A stretch of 43,980 nucleotides of DNA from positions 1 through 43,980 of the forward strand of contig JAADDR010000054.1 of the NCBI GenBank assembly GCA_013153865.1, given 5' to 3'. The position numbers were made by a program, and so were the translations under genes. Position 1 is the first letter of the stretch. Each line of letters begins with the position of its first letter. Shown here one piece after another: positions 35,658 to 43,980 of this stretch. The notes below the pieces were generated by a model. That model searched no databases. It was not told where the DNA came from and saw only the letters and a list, made by a program, of their open reading frames with translations. This DNA is from Chlorobiota bacterium (GTDB lineage: Bacteria > Bacteroidota > Bacteroidia > Bacteroidales > JAADGE01).

Positions 35658-36596
35658 TCAGATATTTTTAATTATTTCTTCGGCTTTTTCGAGCATATTT
35701 TTTTCGACAAAAAGTTCTATGTCTCCGAGCAGGAATGTTGTGTCTTTGTCGTTAATGATTACCGAGGGTATTTCCGCCGCTTCCAGAATACTTTTTTCGA
35801 ACATTGCATTAGTAATATCGGAATATGTTTTGAAAAGTGTCCATTCTTTTTCGTTTTCTATAATTCCGGATGCTTCTTTAAAGTCTGCCTGTTCTACAAA
35901 CAGTTTTATTTTTCCTGATTCTTTTTTGATAATTGCTTTTATTCGATGCGAGAATAATATTTCTTCGAGTTTTTCTATATCCGTAAGATTGTCCGACTCC
36001 GCAACAACTTCATATCCTTTAAGTTCTTTAATTATTCTTTCGGCTCTTGCATAATCTTCGTCTTTTACGTAAACGTAAAGAGCTTCGAGGTGATAATCGG
36101 AGTCTTTTTTCTTTATTACTATCGAATTAATCAAGTTTTCGGAGAGTAAATCGACAAAATATTTTGTTTGTCTTACTTTGCTGCTTATGAGCAGTTTTCT
36201 CCAACCGTTAAGTTTTTTGCCCGTTAAATAGGGTATTGTTTTTTCGACATCTTTATTTTCGACATACAGTTCGTAGTTATCAAGTATATATTTGCTGCTT
36301 TCTTTTCGTTTCAGTATTGCATTTATTCCTGCTTCACTCAATATTTTTTGAAATAATAAAACGGGCTTAAGGTCAATATAGGAATTTATTTTTGTAAGTC
36401 CTTCGAACTCGTCTATTAATGCTCTTGCTTTTTTTTCGTTAAATTCTTCGACGTATAAATCTATGTTACCGAACAAAAAAAGACTGTCTTTTTCGTCGAG
36501 TATAACTGCCGGAATACCGTTTGACTGCAAAATTGTTTTACGCAACTCGGCTTGGTGATACCTGTCAAACGATTGTATTTTTACCCAATTTTTCAT
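35658..36596 (-). CDS. Protein of about five tandem DUF2007-like (putative signal-transducing) modules
   Basis: 312 aa; recurrent pattern of about 60 aa (..KI.S..D...A.....IL...GI.A.I..K......L.....LYV.......A..II..). First and last modules clearest: AVILDEKDSLFLFGNIDLYVEE vs SVIINDKDTTFLLGDIELFVEK. Stop TGA. Confidence 0.7.
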   Translation of the reverse strand: MKNWVKIQSFDRYHQAELRKTILQSNGIPAVILDEKDSLFLFGNIDLYVEEFNEKKARALIDEFEGLTKINSYIDLKPVLLFQKILSEAGINAILKRKESSKYILDNYELYVENKDVEKTIPYLTGKKLNGWRKLLISSKVRQTKYFVDLLSENLINSIVIKKKDSDYHLEALYVYVKDEDYARAERIIKELKGYEVVAESDNLTDIEKLEEILFSHRIKAIIKKESGKIKLFVEQADFKEASGIIENEKEWTLFKTYSDITNAMFEKSILEAAEIPSVIINDKDTTFLLGDIELFVEKNMLEKAEEIIKNI

Positions 36597-36607
36597 GGTT
36601 ATATGTT

Positions 36608-38719
36608 TTAGTTTTTATTTTCGTCTTTTTGCTCGTTTTGATTTTCCCGCTCTTTTTGTTCTTTTTCGGCTTTTTCTTCGAGTTGTTTTTGCAGACGTTC
36701 TTTGTTTTTTTGTCTTATTTTTTGAATTTCTTCTTCGTATTCGTCGTTAAATTTTCGTTTTCCGAGTATTTTTTCGGCATCTTCGTAGTATATGACTTCT
36801 TTTTCGAGCAGTAATTCGGCAAGTTGTTTTAATTCTTCGATATTTTCTTTTAATATTTTTTTTGCTCTTTCGTATTGTTCTTCTACCAATCTTTTAACTT
36901 CTTCGTCTATAAGTTCTCCTGTTTTTTCGCTGTAAGGTTTTTGGAACTGAAATTCGGTTTTACCGGAATCGTAATAGCTTAAGTTGCCTATTTTTTCGCT
37001 CATTCCGAGGAAAGCCGTCATTGAGAATGCTTGTTTTGTAACTCTTTCGAGGTCGTTTAAAGCTCCGGTTGAGACTTTTCCGAAGTTTATTTCTTCCGAA
37101 GCTCTTCCTCCGAGAGTAGCACACATTTCGTCGAGTAATTGTTCTTTTGTGGTAATTTGGCGTTCTTGCGGTTGATACCATGCGGCGCCCAGTGCTTGTC
37201 CGCGCGGCACGATTGTTACTTTTACAAGCGGATGTGCGTATTCGAGCATCCAGCTTACCGCGGCATGCCCTGCTTCGTGATATGCAATTGTTCTTTTTTC
37301 TGTTTTCGTAATAATTTTGCTTTTCTTTTCGAGTCCTCCGATGATACGGTCTATTGCATCGTGAAAATCTTGATGAGAAACGCTGTTTTTGTTTTTTCTT
37401 GCCGCAATAAGTGCCGCTTCGTTACATACGTTGGCAATGTCGGCTCCCGAGAATCCGGGTGTTTGCTTGGCTAATTTTTGTATGTCGACGTCGGGAGCTG
37501 TTTTTATCGGTTTTACATGCACCCTGAATATTGCTTCTCTCTCGGTTAAGTCAGGCAGTTCGACGTGTATTTGCCTGTCGAATCTTCCGGCGCGCAATAA
37601 AGCCGGGTCGAGAACATCGGCTCTGTTTGTGGCGGCAAGTATAATTACTCCGGTATTTGTATCGAAACCGTCCATTTCCGTAAGGAGCTGATTTAGTGTA
37701 TTTTCTCTTTCGTCATTTCCTCCGAGACTTGCGCCTCTGCTTCTGGTTCGTCCTATTGCGTCTATTTCGTCGATAAAAACGATGCACGGAGATTTTTGTT
37801 TGGCTTGTGCGAATAAGTCTCTTACTCTTGATGCGCCTACTCCCACAAACATTTCGACAAAGTCTGAGCCCGAAAGGGAAAAAAACGGGACGTTAGCTTC
37901 TCCCGCAACGGCTTTAGCCAATAAAGTTTTACCTGTTCCGGGAGGTCCTACAAGCAATGCTCCTTTGGGTATTTTACCTCCGAGTTTGGTGTATTTGTCA
38001 GGGTTTTTAAGAAAATCGACAATTTCCTGTACTTCTACTTTTGCTTCTTCCATTCCCGCAACATTCGTAAAATCGACTTTTACTTTTCTGTCGTTATCGA
38101 ACAGTTTTGCTTTTGAGCGTCCTACATTAAAAATGCCTCCGCCCGAGCCGCCCATTCCGCTTCCCATTTTTCTGAAAATAAAAATCCATATTGCAACGAT
38201 TATCAGTAACGGAAGCAGCCAGCCGAGAAGTTCTCCGACGACATCGGTTCTGAGTTCGTAGTCAATCGGAATGCGTTCTTTGGGAGGAACGTTTTTTTGA
38301 AGTTCTTCCATTTTTTTTTCAAAAACTTCGACAGATCCTATATTGAAATAGTAATCCGGAAATTTATCCGCCGCAAAAACATTTTTTCTTTGTTTTATGT
38401 CTTTAAATTCGGGGTCGTTTAAAGCTGATTCTTTAATATAGACTTCGACTTTTCGGTGATTTACCACCACAAGTTTTTCTACGGCATGTTTCGGCATTAT
38501 TTCCGTTTCGAATCTAACTTGCGTAATTTTTACGGCTGTTTCTTGATTCGACATATAGTTTAGAATAAAAAAACCTGCCGCTACGGCAATAAAAATAAAA
38601 ATTGTATTTTTGTTTTTACCGTCCGGTACACCGAATATGTTATTTTCGGGTTGTTTTCCTTTTTCCGTTTTTTTATCGGTATTTTTCTTTTTTGTTTCTT
38701 TTTTATTATTATTCGACAT
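36608..38719 (-). CDS. ftsH: ATP-dependent zinc metalloprotease FtsH
   Basis: 703 aa; Walker [49 protein letters not shown] zinc motif, two N-terminal TM regions. Confidence 0.98.
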   Translation of the reverse strand: MSNNNKKETKKKNTDKKTEKGKQPENNIFGVPDGKNKNTIFIFIAVAAGFFILNYMSNQETAVKITQVRFETEIMPKHAVEKLVVVNHRKVEVYIKESALNDPEFKDIKQRKNVFAADKFPDYYFNIGSVEVFEKKMEELQKNVPPKERIPIDYELRTDVVGELLGWLLPLLIIVAIWIFIFRKMGSGMGGSGGGIFNVGRSKAKLFDNDRKVKVDFTNVAGMEEAKVEVQEIVDFLKNPDKYTKLGGKIPKGALLVGPPGTGKTLLAKAVAGEANVPFFSLSGSDFVEMFVGVGASRVRDLFAQAKQKSPCIVFIDEIDAIGRTRSRGASLGGNDERENTLNQLLTEMDGFDTNTGVIILAATNRADVLDPALLRAGRFDRQIHVELPDLTEREAIFRVHVKPIKTAPDVDIQKLAKQTPGFSGADIANVCNEAALIAARKNKNSVSHQDFHDAIDRIIGGLEKKSKIITKTEKRTIAYHEAGHAAVSWMLEYAHPLVKVTIVPRGQALGAAWYQPQERQITTKEQLLDEMCATLGGRASEEINFGKVSTGALNDLERVTKQAFSMTAFLGMSEKIGNLSYYDSGKTEFQFQKPYSEKTGELIDEEVKRLVEEQYERAKKILKENIEELKQLAELLLEKEVIYYEDAEKILGKRKFNDEYEEEIQKIRQKNKERLQKQLEEKAEKEQKERENQNEQKDENKN

Positions 38720-38733
38720 AATTGTTTACCTCC

Positions 38734-39108
38734 TTAATTCTCGATACTTGAATATTTTACATCAATTTTTGATATTTTTGCGTCAGCCCACAGATCTTCC
38801 AAACCGTATGCGTTTCTGAACTCCGAGCGAAAGACATGAACTACTACATCAAAATAATCCAAAATAATCCATTCCGCATTTTCGTATCCTTCTTTATGAA
38901 AAACATGTTCGCCCGTTTGTTTTCTCACGAATCTTTCGACGGAATCGGCTATTGCTTCAACTTGTTTATCTATAGCGGCTTCGCAAATCATAAAATAATC
39001 GGTTACGGTATTTCGCGTATCTTTGAAATCTATTTTTACAATATTTTGAGCTTTTTTTTCAATCATTCCGTCTAAAACGGCATTAATAAGTTCTTGAGTT
39101 TTTGCCAT
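38734..39108 (-). CDS. rsfS: Ribosome silencing factor RsfS
   Basis: 124 aa; LINAVLDGMIEKKAQNIVKIDFKD...TDYFMICEA...QVEAIADSVERFVRKQTGE...GYENAEWIILDYFDVVVHVFRSEFRNAYGLEDLWADA. Confidence 0.95.
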   Translation of the reverse strand: MAKTQELINAVLDGMIEKKAQNIVKIDFKDTRNTVTDYFMICEAAIDKQVEAIADSVERFVRKQTGEHVFHKEGYENAEWIILDYFDVVVHVFRSEFRNAYGLEDLWADAKISKIDVKYSSIEN

Positions 39109-39137
39109 ACAAGTTTTTTATGTTTTAAATAACCGGG

Positions 39138-39145
39138 CAAATTTA
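39138..39145 (-). promoter_or_regulatory. Possible -7 element (TAAATTTG) for rsfS-ftsH gene string
   Basis: Minus-strand match to TAnnTTTG about 30 nt upstream of rsfS. No obvious -33 partner. Confidence 0.3.
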
Positions 39146-39453
39146 ATCAATTTTATGCTATTACCTGCACATTATTTTATTTTTATACCTATATCTGATA
39201 ACTAAGTTAAAATATTAAAAGTCATGTTATCGCTATTTTAATTTAAAGAGCTAATGATTTTTCGTAAAATCCGATAATTAAGTTAATGATACAACAATTA
39301 TTTGCAGTTTCAGTTTTATAAATGAAGTTTATGTTTTTGCGGATAAAATTAAAAAACTAAAGTTTTTTTGTTGTTAATTGTTTTTAAGTAACGAATATAT
39401 TATCAAAATTTTGCTTTACCGTTTTGTAAGTTTTAAATAACGGAATTTTAATG

Positions 39454-39461
39454 TATTTTTG
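39454..39461 (+). promoter_or_regulatory. Possible -7 element (TATTTTTG) for DUF4301 gene
   Basis: Matches TAnnTTTG about 40 nt upstream of the ATG. -33 spacing not convincing. Confidence 0.35.
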
Positions 39462-39501
39462 CATTTAAAGATTTACGCCGGAAACTTAAAATAATCAAAA
39501 A

Positions 39502-40998
39502 ATGTTTGATAAAAAAGATTTGAAGTTATTGAAAAAAAAAGGAATAAGCGTTGAAACCGCAAAAGAACAGCTCGAACGGTTTAAAACCGGTTTTCCTTAT
39601 GTTAATATAGTTGCCCCTGCTTCACCGGGCAATGGAATTGTTAATTTATCGGAGAAATCGGTTATAAAATTCGGTTTGTCGTATGACGAGTTTTCCGGAA
39701 ACATTAAAACGGTAAAGTTTGTTCCGGCTTCGGGTGCTGCTACTCGTATGTTTAAAGATCTTCTTGAATTTAAGAACGATAAAACCGCCGATATAAAAGC
39801 AGATCATTATCGTCCGGTAAGGGTGTTTTTTGATAACATAAAGGAGTTTGCTTTTTTTGACGATTTGAAAAGAAGTTGCAGCCAGGGTGTTGATTTTGAG
39901 AGAGATCATAAACTTGTTTTGACTTGCCTGCTTGATAAAAGAAGCATGAATTACGGCAATTTGCCCAAAGGGTTGATAAAATTTCATAAATATGATAAGG
40001 AACAACGCACGGCTTTTGCCGAGCATCTTTCGGAAGGTGCTTTATATGCGGCATCGGGCAGTAATGCTTATCTTCATTTTACAGTTCCGGATGCATACGT
40101 AAAAAAGTTCGAAAAGCATTTTAAGAAAATAAAATCAGAATACGAAAAAAGATACGGTTTAAAATTTTATGTTGATTTTTCTGTTCAGAAACCGTCAACC
40201 GATACTATTGCCGTTGATATGCAAAATCGTCCGTTCAGAGACGATAAAGGGCGTATATTGTTCAGACCGGGCGGACACGGAGCTTTAATAGAAAATTTAA
40301 ATGATATTGATGCCGATATTATTTTTGTAAAGAACATAGATAATGTTGTGCCCGACAGGTTGAAAGAAGATACGGTAAGATACAAAAAAGCATTAGCCGG
40401 AATGCTTAAGGAATTGCAGGATAAGATTTTCGAATACATAAAAAAACTCGAGGACGGCGAAGATAAAGATCTTATAGCGGAAGTTGTCAGTTTTACTGAA
40501 ACGCGCCTTTTTCAGAAACATGATAATGGTTTTGATAAAAAGTCGCCGAACGAAAAGAGATTGTATTTGATAAGCAAATTAAACCGCCCTCTAAGGGTTT
40601 GCGGTATGGTAAAGAATGAAGGAGAGCCGGGCGGAGGACCTTTTTTCGTTAAGGATAAAAACGGTTTTGTGTCTCTTCAGATTGTGGAAAGTGCGCAAAT
40701 AAATCCGGAGCAAAGGGATATTATGAAAAAATCAACACATTTTAATCCTGTTGATTTAGTTCTTGGGGTAAAAGATTATAGAGGTAATAAATTCGACCTT
40801 ACAAAGTATGTTGATGCCGAAGCGGGTTTTATTACGGAAAAGTCTAAAGACGGCAAACCTTTGAAGGCATTGGAACTTCCGGGTTTATGGAACGGCGGCA
40901 TGGCTTACTGGAATACCGTATTTGCGGAAGTTCCGGTTTCGACTTTTAATCCGGTAAAAACGGTAAACGATTTGTTGAGAGAGTCTCACAAGGCATAA
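39502..40998 (+). CDS. DUF4301 family protein (nucleotidyltransferase-like)
   Basis: 498 aa; FDKKDLKLLKKKGISVETAKEQLERFKTGFPYVNIVAPASPGNGI, KFVPASGAATRMFKDL, LGVKDYRGNKFDLTKYVDAEAGFITEKSKDGKPLKALELPGLWNGGMAYWNTVFAEVP. Confidence 0.88.
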   Translation: MFDKKDLKLLKKKGISVETAKEQLERFKTGFPYVNIVAPASPGNGIVNLSEKSVIKFGLSYDEFSGNIKTVKFVPASGAATRMFKDLLEFKNDKTADIKADHYRPVRVFFDNIKEFAFFDDLKRSCSQGVDFERDHKLVLTCLLDKRSMNYGNLPKGLIKFHKYDKEQRTAFAEHLSEGALYAASGSNAYLHFTVPDAYVKKFEKHFKKIKSEYEKRYGLKFYVDFSVQKPSTDTIAVDMQNRPFRDDKGRILFRPGGHGALIENLNDIDADIIFVKNIDNVVPDRLKEDTVRYKKALAGMLKELQDKIFEYIKKLEDGEDKDLIAEVVSFTETRLFQKHDNGFDKKSPNEKRLYLISKLNRPLRVCGMVKNEGEPGGGPFFVKDKNGFVSLQIVESAQINPEQRDIMKKSTHFNPVDLVLGVKDYRGNKFDLTKYVDAEAGFITEKSKDGKPLKALELPGLWNGGMAYWNTVFAEVPVSTFNPVKTVNDLLRESHKA

Positions 40999-41000
40999 GA

Positions 41001-41033
41001 AAAGCCGCCCGATATAAAATCAGGGCGACTTAA
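41001..41033. terminator. Imperfect hairpin between convergent DUF4301 and Spy-like genes
   Basis: AAGCCGCCC-GAT ... ATC-A-GGGCGACTT: one mismatch (G-U on minus RNA) and one bulge. Confidence 0.5.
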
Positions 41034-41060
41034 AAAGGAAAGGAAAAGACATTATTTTTT

Positions 41061-41546
41061 TCAGCGATACATACCTGCACATCTGCCGTATCCTCGACCG
41101 AAGCCGTATCCTCGTCCGCCTCCTCTTCCGAATCCGTATCCTCTGCCTCCTCCGAAGTTATCGAAATATACTCTTTGGTCTTCGGTAAGTATTTTTCGTA
41201 TGTCTTGAAAATGTTGTTCTCTGCTTTTACGCATTTCAGTCATTATTTTTCCGGTTTCGTCTATGAGTTTATTAATTTCGTTCATATCCGGATTGTTTGA
41301 AGAACGTAAAGTTTGCAGACGCAATCTTTTTTCGGCAAGCAGGTTTCTGTTGTTCGTAACTTTTTTCCAATGAGCGGTTCTCATTTCGGTAATTTTTTTT
41401 TGTTGTTCGGCGGTAAGATTCGGAATATTGTTGCAGAAATATCCGGGTCCGTATCCGTAAAATCTTTGAGCATTCGCATTATTGCCGATAATAATTAAGG
41501 CGAAAAATATCATCGCCGCTGTTGTAATTTTTTTAATGTTTCTCAT
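41061..41546 (-). CDS. Spy/CpxP-like periplasmic protein with Gly/Arg/Tyr-rich tail
   Basis: 161 aa; signal peptide ..NNANA|Q, NLTAEQQKKITEMRTAHWKK, LTEDQRVYFDNF, tail GGGRGYGFGRGGGRGYGFGRGYGRCAGMYR. Stop TGA. Confidence 0.8.
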   Translation of the reverse strand: MRNIKKITTAAMIFFALIIIGNNANAQRFYGYGPGYFCNNIPNLTAEQQKKITEMRTAHWKKVTNNRNLLAEKRLRLQTLRSSNNPDMNEINKLIDETGKIMTEMRKSREQHFQDIRKILTEDQRVYFDNFGGGRGYGFGRGGGRGYGFGRGYGRCAGMYR

Positions 41547-41588
41547 TTTTGTTAATTTTTTAAAGGGTTTGTTAAACAGAGTGAATTA

Positions 41589-42419
41589 TTATTTGATAAG
41601 TTCGTATATGTCGTAAGGAGTTTTGTCGTTTTCGGCGGCTATTTCTCTTAAAGTTTGGTCTTCGGATGCTTTAATGCCGTTTTCTTCCAAGATTTTCAGA
41701 AGTTCGTTTACGTCTTTATCGTATTCCGAAGCAAATTTTTCGAGAGATTTTCGTCCGAGTCCCGATCCTTGCATAGGCGAATATCCGGTTTTCTTTTCAG
41801 CTATTATATCGTAAATCTCCATAGGAGTTTTATTGTTTTCTTCGGCTATTTCTTTTAAAGTTTGCTTGTCGGTGTCGTTAAATTTTATTCCTGCATTATC
41901 AAGTTTTTGAATAATACGGTTAACCGGAACGGAGTCGAGTTCTTGAGCAAGTTCTGTTAAAGTAAGCAACTCGGCATGCGGAACGGGAGGTGCGGTTTCG
42001 TCGGTTTCCCACGAGTCCGTAAGATAATCTCCGAAATCCATAATATAATTAAAAGGAGGTACATAATATATAACGCCTATATACAGCACGACCGTGAGAA
42101 TTGTCGAATAAAGCAATTCGCGTTTTTTCATTCCGCTTTTTGTTTTTTGTTTCAGATAAGAAAGAAACAATCTCCAATTAAAAGTAAAAAGGTGAAAAAC
42201 GGAAAATATCAGAAAAACGATTGAAAATATGGTATGAACAGCCTGCCAGTCGGTTTTTGTAAGTCCGAGGAGTTTCCAATTTATCCAGTATGCCACTCGT
42301 CCGGTCGGCGTCAGGTAAAGGACTATTCCGGTAACGGTAATTATGAACCCGGAGTAGAACAGTCCTATACTTGTAAATGATTTCCAGCTGAATTTCTTTT
42401 TTACGTCGGGATTATTCAT
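41589..42419 (-). CDS. DUF4405-type membrane protein with two C-terminal repeats
   Basis: 276 aa; TM region GLFYSGFIITVTGIVLYLTPTGR, WQAVHTIFSIVFLIFSVFHLFTFNWRLFLSYL. Duplicated segment ..NAGIKFNDTDKQTLKEIAEENNKTPMEIYDII / ..ENGIKASEDQTLREIAAENDKTPYDIYELI. Confidence 0.8.
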   Translation of the reverse strand: MNNPDVKKKFSWKSFTSIGLFYSGFIITVTGIVLYLTPTGRVAYWINWKLLGLTKTDWQAVHTIFSIVFLIFSVFHLFTFNWRLFLSYLKQKTKSGMKKRELLYSTILTVVLYIGVIYYVPPFNYIMDFGDYLTDSWETDETAPPVPHAELLTLTELAQELDSVPVNRIIQKLDNAGIKFNDTDKQTLKEIAEENNKTPMEIYDIIAEKKTGYSPMQGSGLGRKSLEKFASEYDKDVNELLKILEENGIKASEDQTLREIAAENDKTPYDIYELIK

Positions 42420-42422
42420 TTT

Positions 42423-43103
42423 TTAATAGTTATTGTTTTTGTCAAAGAAACATCTTTCGTGTTCGTGAGCGATAATTGCATCAAAATCCGATTGTGATAT
42501 GTATTGCGGAGTATATCCGTTATTTCTTAATTTAAGTTGTGCGTTAAAAGCACGCATATGATTGCGCGAGCCGCAAACAATTCGTTTATACATGTCTATA
42601 ACTTCGGGATTTTCGGCTCTTGAGATAAATGTTTTTATGTCGTGAATATCCAGGTCTTCTATTATTGCTCCCGTAATAAGTGCATCGAGCAAAGAGTTAT
42701 CGACTTTTGCCGTAAGGTTATCGTATATTTCTTGTAATTCTTTATTGTTAAATACGCCTCTTGATTCGGAAGCCGGGTCGTTTAATCCGTATGCCGTAAG
42801 GATATTAAGCACTTGAGTCATGTGTTGCTGCTCGCTTTTGCTTATATTATTAAATGTAAAGAAGTTGTATTTATCGGCGGCATACAGGTAGACATCTCTT
42901 GCCAGTTTTTCTTCTTCTCGGAGTCTAAGTAAGTCGTTTTTTTCGGTTTCGGTTAGACCGGTATTTGTTATTTGAGCTTCAACTGTTGAATTTTCGGCTG
43001 TTTTGTCCGTATTATTTTCGTTGTCGGGATTATTTCCGCAAGCCGTAAAGGCAAATATTCCGGATATTACGATACTTGTAATGATATAAAATTGTTTTTT
43101 CAT
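42423..43103 (-). CDS. DUF2202 domain (ferritin-like) lipoprotein
   Basis: 226 aa; lipobox FAFTAC; LREEEKLARDVYLYAADKYNFFTFNNISKSEQQHMTQVLNILTAYGL. Confidence 0.88.
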   Translation of the reverse strand: MKKQFYIITSIVISGIFAFTACGNNPDNENNTDKTAENSTVEAQITNTGLTETEKNDLLRLREEEKLARDVYLYAADKYNFFTFNNISKSEQQHMTQVLNILTAYGLNDPASESRGVFNNKELQEIYDNLTAKVDNSLLDALITGAIIEDLDIHDIKTFISRAENPEVIDMYKRIVCGSRNHMRAFNAQLKLRNNGYTPQYISQSDFDAIIAHEHERCFFDKNNNY

Positions 43104-43651
43104 CGGTTTATTTTTTTAGGGTTATTATTTATTTTTTGAAATGAGTTTTGTCTTTGAGCCGGCATATTAATTTCTCCGGCACCGTTTGTCATTGATTTAA
43201 ATATTTCGAATAATTTTTCTTTTTGTTCTGCATTGCAAATGCTTTTCATATTAAGGTAATATTCGAAAGTGAGATGTTTGAGGTCTTCGTGTAAGTCGCC
43301 GAGTTCTTCGGCAAGTTTGTGAAGATGTGCCGTGTCTGAGTTTTCTTCAGCCAATTCGTTAAGCATTTCGTTTCGTTTTTTTTGCATTTCGGCTGTTATT
43401 ATATTTGCTTTAGCGTGAAATTCTTGTCTGAATTGTCTGAATTTACGATGTTGTTCGATGTTCAGGTTCAGTTCGTTTCTGAAAAATCTTCCGAGCCTGC
43501 TTTGCGGTATTTTAATTGTTTGCGAGTAATTAATTTCCGGTTTTGTTTTTTCGAAATAAGCACGGTATAAGATTGTTCCGACCGTAGAAATATTCGTAAT
43601 CGCAAGAATAACTACAATCCAGATAAGAGTATTTTTATTTAAAGATTTCAT
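43100..43651 (-). CDS. Spy/CpxP-like periplasmic metal/stress sensor
   Basis: 183 aa; N-terminal TM, FFRNELNLNIEQHRKFRQFRQEFHAKANIITAEMQKKRNEMLNEL. ATGA overlap with downstream DUF2202 gene. Confidence 0.75.
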   Translation of the reverse strand: MKSLNKNTLIWIVVILAITNISTVGTILYRAYFEKTKPEINYSQTIKIPQSRLGRFFRNELNLNIEQHRKFRQFRQEFHAKANIITAEMQKKRNEMLNELAEENSDTAHLHKLAEELGDLHEDLKHLTFEYYLNMKSICNAEQKEKLFEIFKSMTNGAGEINMPAQRQNSFQKINNNPKKINR

Positions 43652-43663
43652 GGTATTTCCGGC

Positions 43664-43980
43664 TTAGTCGTTTAGTAATAATACTTCGGCGTTTTCTTGA
43701 GCCAAATCGTTAAAATAATATTCGGTTGTATGCGATACGTAAAGAGATTTGTCGGAATTTATTTTATCCAGACTTCCGAGTTTTATTCCGGATAATACTG
43801 CAATAATAAGCATTAACGAAATAAATACCGGTTGTAATATTCCGGGATAAGTGCGGTATTTGTTTTTTTGTTTTTCGTATTCTTCCAGTTTGCTTTTAAT
43901 GCGCGTATATAAAAACGGATTGGGTTCTAAACGAGGAATTTTATCCGAGAGTTCGTAAGTATTTTTAAGATTTTCGTATA
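43664..43980 (-). CDS. C-terminal part of a single-TM protein (right-edge truncated), possible anti-sigma-like partner of the Spy gene
   Basis: Open to the right edge, absent from the ORF track: YENLKNTYELSDKIPRLEPNPFLYTRIKSKLEEYEKQKNKYRTYPGILQPVFISLMLIIAVLSGIKLGSLDKINSDKSLYVSHTTEYYFNDLAQENAEVLLLND*. Stop TAA at 43664-43666. Confidence 0.7.
   Translation of the reverse strand, partial: YENLKNTYELSDKIPRLEPNPFLYTRIKSKLEEYEKQKNKYRTYPGILQPVFISLMLIIAVLSGIKLGSLDKINSDKSLYVSHTTEYYFNDLAQENAEVLLLND

Noticed and set aside
39130-39480. AT-rich intergenic region with near repeats (GATAACTAAGTTAA / GATAATTAAGTTAA) as a possible regulatory array or ncRNA
   Set aside because: Only two imperfect copies in very A/T-rich sequence; no stable hairpin or terminator seen by eye.
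1-43980. Mobile elements, tRNA/rRNA genes, defence islands
   Set aside because: No transposase, integrase, phage, restriction, toxin-antitoxin or Cas-like protein among the ORFs, and no tRNA or rRNA recognised by eye. A tRNAscan/Infernal run would be decisive.

Overview
AT-rich Bacteroidota-type chromosomal window dominated by one gene. About 17.3 kb (4623..21911, minus strand) encodes a giant secreted repeat protein of about 5,760 codons: signal peptide, three cadherin-like units, about 51 (hand count) roughly 80-aa two-cysteine Ig-like repeats, PKD-like domains, and a C-terminal region resembling a type IX secretion (type B, gliding-motility-associated) sorting domain. One in-frame TGA (7719..7721) splits it into the 4730-aa and 986-aa ORFs of the supplied track. 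The two pieces are in the same frame, and the stop falls inside one repeat unit. TGA is used as a normal stop elsewhere in the window, so a nonsense mutation or sequence error is likelier than code reassignment. To the left is a 5'-truncated multidomain protein: AMP-forming acyl-CoA ligase, a long unassigned region, and a C-terminal GNAT acetyltransferase. The rest is mostly housekeeping: sucD, fumC, nhaA, a PlsC-like acyltransferase, a NifX/NifB-like protein, mqnA, an EI24/CysZ-like protein, lon, psd, cdsA, a five-module DUF2007-like protein, ftsH, rsfS and a DUF4301 protein. At the right edge is a Spy/DUF4405/DUF2202/Spy envelope cluster with an extra truncated ORF missing from the track. 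I saw no CRISPR array, rRNA, tRNA, transposase or recognisable defence system. The best candidates for something undescribed are the giant protein (its higher-order repeat organisation and interrupting TGA) and the ligase-GNAT fusion.
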